Source: Catenulispora acidiphila DSM 44928
GTDB lineage: Bacteria > Actinomycetota > Actinomycetes > Streptomycetales > Catenulisporaceae
Assembly: GCF_000024025.1 (NCBI RefSeq)
Contig: NC_013131.1
Location: 9,094,229-9,158,228, forward strand
Reading direction: 5' to 3'
Length of the DNA: 64,000 nucleotides
Below the pieces are notes generated by a model. That model was not told the origin of the DNA. It saw nothing but the letters and a program-made list of their open reading frames with translations, and did not search any database. A program made the translations under genes and the position numbers. Shown here one piece after another: positions 60,140-64,000 of this stretch (positions are counted from its first letter, which is position 1; each line of letters begins with the position of its first letter).

Positions 60140-60901
60140 TCACTCAGCCTCGAGGGGGACAACCAGTTCAGGTCCGTTGTTCCGCACCGAGTTCACCGCC
60201 GGCGAGACCGGAAAGGTGTCCAGGTGCGGGTCGCGTCCGGCGTCCAGCAAGCCGAGCAGGGCGTCGGCGTCGCCCTCGCCGGAGCCGTAGTCGGGGTCCA
60301 GCCAGGCGTCGAAGTGCGCCCGCGGGACGATGACCGGCATCCGGTCGTGGATGCGGTGCAGCCCGCCGACCGAGGCGGTGGTGAGGATCGTGGCCGACCA
60401 CAGCCAGGCCGCCGGGTCCTCCTTGTCCTCGATCTCCGGGTCGCGCCAGAGCTCGTACAGCCCGGCGAAGGCCAGGGCGTCGCCGGAGGCGTCGTGGATG
60501 AAGAACGGCTGCTTGACCGGCTTGGGACCGGCCGGCTTGTACCACTCGTAGTAGCCGTCGGCCGGGATGATGCAGCGGCGCTTCATGAAGGCGCGCTTGA
60601 AGGACGCCTTCTCGGTGACCGTCTCGATGCGCGCGTTGAACATCTTCTGGCCGATCTTGCGGTCCTTGGCCCAGGAGGGCACCAGTCCCCAGCGGACCTC
60701 CCGGAGCTTGCGCACCGCTTCCGAGCCCGGCTCGGCGTCGCGCGGGTGCCGCTCGATCGCGGCCACGACCGGATCGGTCGGTGCCACGTTGTAGTTCGGC
60801 TCGAAGGTCTCGGCGACCTGCTCGAACATCTCCGGCTGCCCGATGCCGAGCTGGTCGGCCAGCTGCGAGGGGTCCGTCCGCAGCACGTAGCGTCCACACA
60901 T
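60140..60901 (-). CDS. SRAP (YedK/HMCES) abasic-site-processing protein
   Basis: A 253-residue SOS response-associated peptidase-like protein that forms a stable thiazolidine crosslink with abasic sites in single-stranded DNA. All key residues are present: catalytic Cys2 exposed after Met removal (MCGRYVL), Asn in FEPNYNVAPT, Glu in PADGYYEWYK and His in RIHDRMPVIV. The length is normal. It is divergent from aroA by 138 bp. Confidence 0.93.
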   Translation of the reverse strand: MCGRYVLRTDPSQLADQLGIGQPEMFEQVAETFEPNYNVAPTDPVVAAIERHPRDAEPGSEAVRKLREVRWGLVPSWAKDRKIGQKMFNARIETVTEKASFKRAFMKRRCIIPADGYYEWYKPAGPKPVKQPFFIHDASGDALAFAGLYELWRDPEIEDKEDPAAWLWSATILTTASVGGLHRIHDRMPVIVPRAHFDAWLDPDYGSGEGDADALLGLLDAGRDPHLDTFPVSPAVNSVRNNGPELVVPLEAE

Positions 60902-61039
60902 GTCATCGAGCTAATCACGGGATGCCCACAGGAATCTCCCCCGGCGGCCGGAACCGGGCGGAAAAAAACGCGCTCACGCTGCGCGGGACGCGCTTAAGAC
61001 CCGCCAGCGGTGTTCCGTCGTACCGACTAGCCTTGACCC

Positions 61040-62404
61040 ATGACCTCCGCCGAGAAGACCCTGTGGTCCGCGCCGTCCGCCCACCGCCCTGTGACGGCGG
61101 ACGTCCGCGTCCCGGGATCGAAGTCGGCGACCAACCGCGCATTGCTGCTGGCCGCGTTGGGCGACTCGCCGTCGACGATCACCGGCGGGCTGCGGGCCCG
61201 GGACTCGGTGCTGATGATCGGCGCGCTGCGCGCACTCGGCGTCGAGGTGGACGCCGGCGAGGACTTCGACGCCCCGGTCTGGCGGATCACGCCTCCGGCC
61301 CAGCTCCGCGGCGGCGACGCCGGGGCGCCCGCGAAGGTGGACGTCGGCCTGGCCGGAACCGTCATGCGCTTCCTGCCGCCGGTCGCGGCGCTGGCCGCCG
61401 GGCAGGTGTACTTCGACGGCGACCCCTACGCGCGCGCCCGTCCGATGGGCACACTGCTGCAGTCGCTGCGCGACCTCGGCGTGCGGATCGACGACGGCGA
61501 CCGCGGCACCTTCCCCTTCCTGGTCGAGGGCGCCGGGCAGGTGGCCGGCGGGCTGGTGGAGCTGGACGCGACCGCCTCCTCGCAGTTCATCTCGGCGCTG
61601 CTGCTGGCCGGCTCCCGCTACCTGAAAGGGGTCGAGGTGCGGCACGTCGGCGGGCCGATCCCCTCCCAGCCGCACATCGACATGACCGTGGAGTTCGTCC
61701 GGGCCGCCGGCGGCACCGTTGATGCCTCCGAGCCGGGACGCTGGGTCGTCACTCCTTCGGTGCTGCGCGGCCGCGAGTGGAGCATCGAGCCGGACCTGTC
61801 CAACGCCGCTCCGTTCCTGGCCGCGGCCCTGGTGACCGGCGGAACGGTGACGATCCCGGACTGGCCGGCGGCGACCACCCAGGCCGGGGACGCTTCGCGG
61901 CACCTGCTGCGGGAGATGGGTGCCCGGGTGGAACTCACGCCCGCGGGGCTGACCGTCTCCGGCGGCGCCGGCGTGCACGGCATGGAGGCCGACCTGCGCG
62001 ACGTCGGCGAGCTGACGCCGACCCTGGCCGCCGTCGCGGCACTGGCGGACTCCCCCTCCCGCTTCACCGGCATCGGCCACCTGCGCGGGCACGAGACCGA
62101 CCGGCTGGCGGCGCTGGCCCGGGAGATCAACGGGTTGGGCGGCGATGTGGTCGAGGAACCGGACGGACTGCTGATCCGTCCGGCCAAGATGCACTCCGGC
62201 GTCTTCGCCACCTACGACGACCACCGGATGGCCACCGCCGGCGCGGTGCTCGGCCTGGCGGTGCCCGGCGTCGAGGTGGAGGACATCGCCGCGACCGGCA
62301 AGACGCTGCCGGACTTCCCGGCGATGTGGGCGGCGATGCTGGACGCCGACGGCGACCGGGACCCCGCGTCCGGCGCCCCGGCCCCGACCGGGGTCCACGG
62401 CTGA
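61040..62404 (+). CDS. aroA: 3-phosphoshikimate 1-carboxyvinyltransferase (EPSP synthase)
   Basis: A 454-residue EPSP synthase of the shikimate pathway. Motifs include VPGSKSATNRALLLAALGDS at the N-terminus, LAGTVMRFLPPVAAL, and the late GHLRGHETDRLAALAREI and TYDDHRMATAGAVLGL segments that bind phosphoenolpyruvate and shikimate 3-phosphate. The stop TGA shares its A with the rsgA start (TGATG), so the two are coupled; this pair is conserved in actinobacteria. Confidence 0.96.
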   Translation: MTSAEKTLWSAPSAHRPVTADVRVPGSKSATNRALLLAALGDSPSTITGGLRARDSVLMIGALRALGVEVDAGEDFDAPVWRITPPAQLRGGDAGAPAKVDVGLAGTVMRFLPPVAALAAGQVYFDGDPYARARPMGTLLQSLRDLGVRIDDGDRGTFPFLVEGAGQVAGGLVELDATASSQFISALLLAGSRYLKGVEVRHVGGPIPSQPHIDMTVEFVRAAGGTVDASEPGRWVVTPSVLRGREWSIEPDLSNAAPFLAAALVTGGTVTIPDWPAATTQAGDASRHLLREMGARVELTPAGLTVSGGAGVHGMEADLRDVGELTPTLAAVAALADSPSRFTGIGHLRGHETDRLAALAREINGLGGDVVEEPDGLLIRPAKMHSGVFATYDDHRMATAGAVLGLAVPGVEVEDIAATGKTLPDFPAMWAAMLDADGDRDPASGAPAPTGVHG

Positions 62405-63453
62405 TGGCCGGCGCCGGCCGCAAGCTCGACAGCTACGACGAGACCGATGTCCGGGTCCGGGCGAACCCCAAGGGCAGCCGGCCGCGGACCAAGAGCCGGC
62501 CGGCGCACGAGGACGCGGCGTCCGGCATGGTGGTCACCGTCGACCGCGGCCGGTACACCTGCCTGGTCCCGGACAAGAAGAAGACCCGTTCGGTGACCGC
62601 GATGACGGCGCGCGAGCTGGGCCGGCAGCGGATAGTCGTCGGGGACCAGGTGGCGCTGGTCGGCGACCTGTCCGGGTCGCCGGACGCGCTGGCCCGGATC
62701 GTGCGGGTCGAGGACCGGCGGACCGTGCTGCGCCGCACCGCCGACGACACCGACCCGGTGGAGCGCGTGCTGGTGGCCAACGCCGACCAGCTGGTGATCG
62801 TCACCTCCTTCACCGACCCCGAGCCGCAGCCCCGGATGATCGACCGCTGCCTGGTCGCCGCCTACGACGCCGGTATGGAGCCGCTGCTCTGCCTGACCAA
62901 GGCGGACCTGGTCATAGCGTGGCAAGAAGACGCGATCCTGGAGATGTACCGGCCGCTGGACATCCCGATCGTGGTCTCGGCGAACGCCTCGGGCGCGAAG
63001 GACCTCGCGGCGCGGCTGGCCGGGCGGACCTCGGTGCTGGTCGGCTCCTCCGGCGTGGGCAAGTCGACGATCTTCAACAAGCTGGTCCCGACGGCGTTCC
63101 GGGCGACCGGCCGGGTGAACGCGGTGACCGGGCGCGGCCGGCACACCTCGTCCTCGGCGCTGGCTTTGGAGCTGCCCGGCAAGCAGGGCGGCTGGGTGAT
63201 AGACACCCCCGGCGTGCGCTCGTTCGGGCTGGCGCACGTGGACGTCAACCGGCTGATCGACCACTTCCCGGACCTCGCCGAGGGCACGGAGAACTGCCCG
63301 CGCGGCTGCCAGCACGACTCGCTGGCGCCGGAGTGCGCGCTCGACGCCTGGGTCGCCGAGGGGCACGCCGGACCGGCGCGGCTGAACTCGCTGCGGCGGC
63401 TGCTGGACGCGCGGCTCGGCGGGGAGCCGGCGACGACCGTCGTCGAGGACTGA
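62404..63453 (+). CDS. rsgA: Ribosome small subunit-dependent GTPase A
   Basis: A 349-residue circularly permuted GTPase for late 30S maturation. An OB-fold N-domain comes first. G4 (CLTKADL) precedes G1 (GSSGVGKST) and G3 (IDTPGVRSF), the hallmark permutation. The C-terminal zinc knuckle is ENCPRGCQHDSLAPEC. It starts one base inside the aroA stop codon and is translated as the second gene of aroA-rsgA. The basic N-terminal 40 residues are typical of actinobacterial members. Confidence 0.95.
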   Translation: MAGAGRKLDSYDETDVRVRANPKGSRPRTKSRPAHEDAASGMVVTVDRGRYTCLVPDKKKTRSVTAMTARELGRQRIVVGDQVALVGDLSGSPDALARIVRVEDRRTVLRRTADDTDPVERVLVANADQLVIVTSFTDPEPQPRMIDRCLVAAYDAGMEPLLCLTKADLVIAWQEDAILEMYRPLDIPIVVSANASGAKDLAARLAGRTSVLVGSSGVGKSTIFNKLVPTAFRATGRVNAVTGRGRHTSSSALALELPGKQGGWVIDTPGVRSFGLAHVDVNRLIDHFPDLAEGTENCPRGCQHDSLAPECALDAWVAEGHAGPARLNSLRRLLDARLGGEPATTVVED

Positions 63454-63488
63454 TCCGCTGCCCGCCGGCCCTCGAAGGCAGCCAATCA

Positions 63489-63517
63489 CCCGCCGCGGGA
63501 AATGCCGACGCGGCGGG
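63489..63517 (+). terminator. Terminator-like hairpin after rsgA
   Basis: A 9-bp G/C stem (cccgccgcg and its complement) with an 11-base loop, 36 bp after the rsgA stop. Moderate strength, no T run. Confidence 0.5.
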
Positions 63518-63650
63518 CACTTCCGTTCGCGTATCGTGAGCCGCGCCGGTCGCGGGACTTGTGCCGCGACTTCCGGAACCTGCCTTTGGAGCAACGATTC
63601 GCAGCTCGCGCCTTCCTTCCCCGACCGGCATCAAGGCTTCTGGGCGCGAC

Positions 63651-64000
63651 GTGGTGGCGGCCGAAGACGTGCTGCTCTTCGTGAACGCCGCGACCGCCTC
63701 GACCGGACAGCGGGAGTTCGCGCAGGACGCCGGGCAGCAGACGATGTCGCTGTCGTTCCTGCACGAGTACATGCGCGTCAACTATCGCGAGCTGTATGCG
63801 GCGACCATGGCGCTCGGCATCAACGACCACAACGCGGCGCTGGCGATACGTGGGCTGCTCGGCGACGCTAAGGACGTCCCCACGGAGCAGAAGGCTATAG
63901 AGGGGCGCCTTATAGCGCGCACACTCCTCACGCTGCCTCCGCCGCGCGTATTCCGCCTCTTCAAGGCGTTGCGGCGCGATGGCGTCAACAACCGGCGGAC
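63651..64000 (+). CDS. Conserved-looking protein of unknown function (3' partial)
   Basis: An open frame continues to the window edge: AAEDVLLFVNAATASTGQRE, SLSFLHEYMRVNYRELYAAT, ALGINDHNAALAIRGLLGDA, then a basic ARTLLTLPPPRVFRLFKALR segment. The composition is that of a real globular protein and codon use fits coding DNA. I recall similar uncharacterised actinobacterial proteins but cannot name a domain. The start is unsure: GTG at 63651, 63654 or 63669, or an earlier GTG at 63561, none with a good ribosome site. Confidence 0.6.
   Translation, partial: MVAAEDVLLFVNAATASTGQREFAQDAGQQTMSLSFLHEYMRVNYRELYAATMALGINDHNAALAIRGLLGDAKDVPTEQKAIEGRLIARTLLTLPPPRVFRLFKALRRDGVNNRR

Overview
The window is a high-GC actinobacterial chromosome segment. 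Filamentous actinomycete markers are present: a conservon operon, a class F sortase, a type VII secretion (ESX) locus, SRAP, flavin-dependent thymidylate synthase and many GTG or TTG starts. Catenulispora or a related genus would fit, but that placement is an inference from gene content alone. I saw no rRNA, tRNA, insertion sequence, CRISPR array or replication origin.

Layout. (1) 1-9.7 kb is accessory. It holds a 5'-truncated class F sortase with a very long repeat-built N-terminus, a DHA2 drug exporter, an ABC-2 exporter divergent from a two-component system, an SDR oxidoreductase and a PAP2 phosphatase. (2) 9.7-43 kb carries a conserved actinobacterial backbone, all on the minus strand. 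In transcription order it reads rpsO, pnp, M16 protease, dapB, TPR membrane protein / thyX, dapA, rnj / ftsK / rodZ-like / rimO, pgsA, pncC. Gene cassettes mostly on the plus strand sit in its gaps: an MFS-MarR pair (12.4-14.4 kb), a DUF1508 gene, a small unknown gene and an ArsR-like regulator (16-21 kb), and a large insert (24.9-37.7 kb). That insert holds an orphan solute-binding lipoprotein, the four-gene conservon (NIT-domain kinase-like CvnA, roadblock CvnB, DUF742 CvnC, Ras-like GTPase CvnD), a flavin reductase-like protein, LysR/RidA, an alpha/beta hydrolase, and TetR/MpaB-type oxygenase. (3) 43.2-56.9 kb is a type VII secretion locus. It has a coupled pair of putative substrates (one with a YxxxD motif, one with a WXG motif), mycosin, EccD, a single-chain EccC, EccB and EccE, plus a frameshifted DUF222/HNH gene. 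(4) 57-64 kb returns to housekeeping: M20 peptidase, a large membrane protein of unknown function, SRAP, aroA, rsgA and a truncated conserved gene.

How the genes work together. dapA and dapB supply diaminopimelate. pnp, rnj and rpsO belong to RNA metabolism and translation. ftsK, a RodZ-like protein and pgsA serve division, cell shape and membrane. EccB, C, D, E and mycosin should form an export machine for the two linked substrates. The conservon is a membrane-associated G-protein switch. Several regulators lie beside inverted repeats that could be their operators: MarR at 12.43 kb, LysR at 34.59 kb and TetR at 36.57 kb.

Oddities. Two genes are split by apparent frameshifts (rodZ-like near 15.0 kb, HNH near 46.4 kb). 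Tandem repeats occur repeatedly inside genes and between them. The type VII substrate/mycosin stretch changes base composition sharply within genes.
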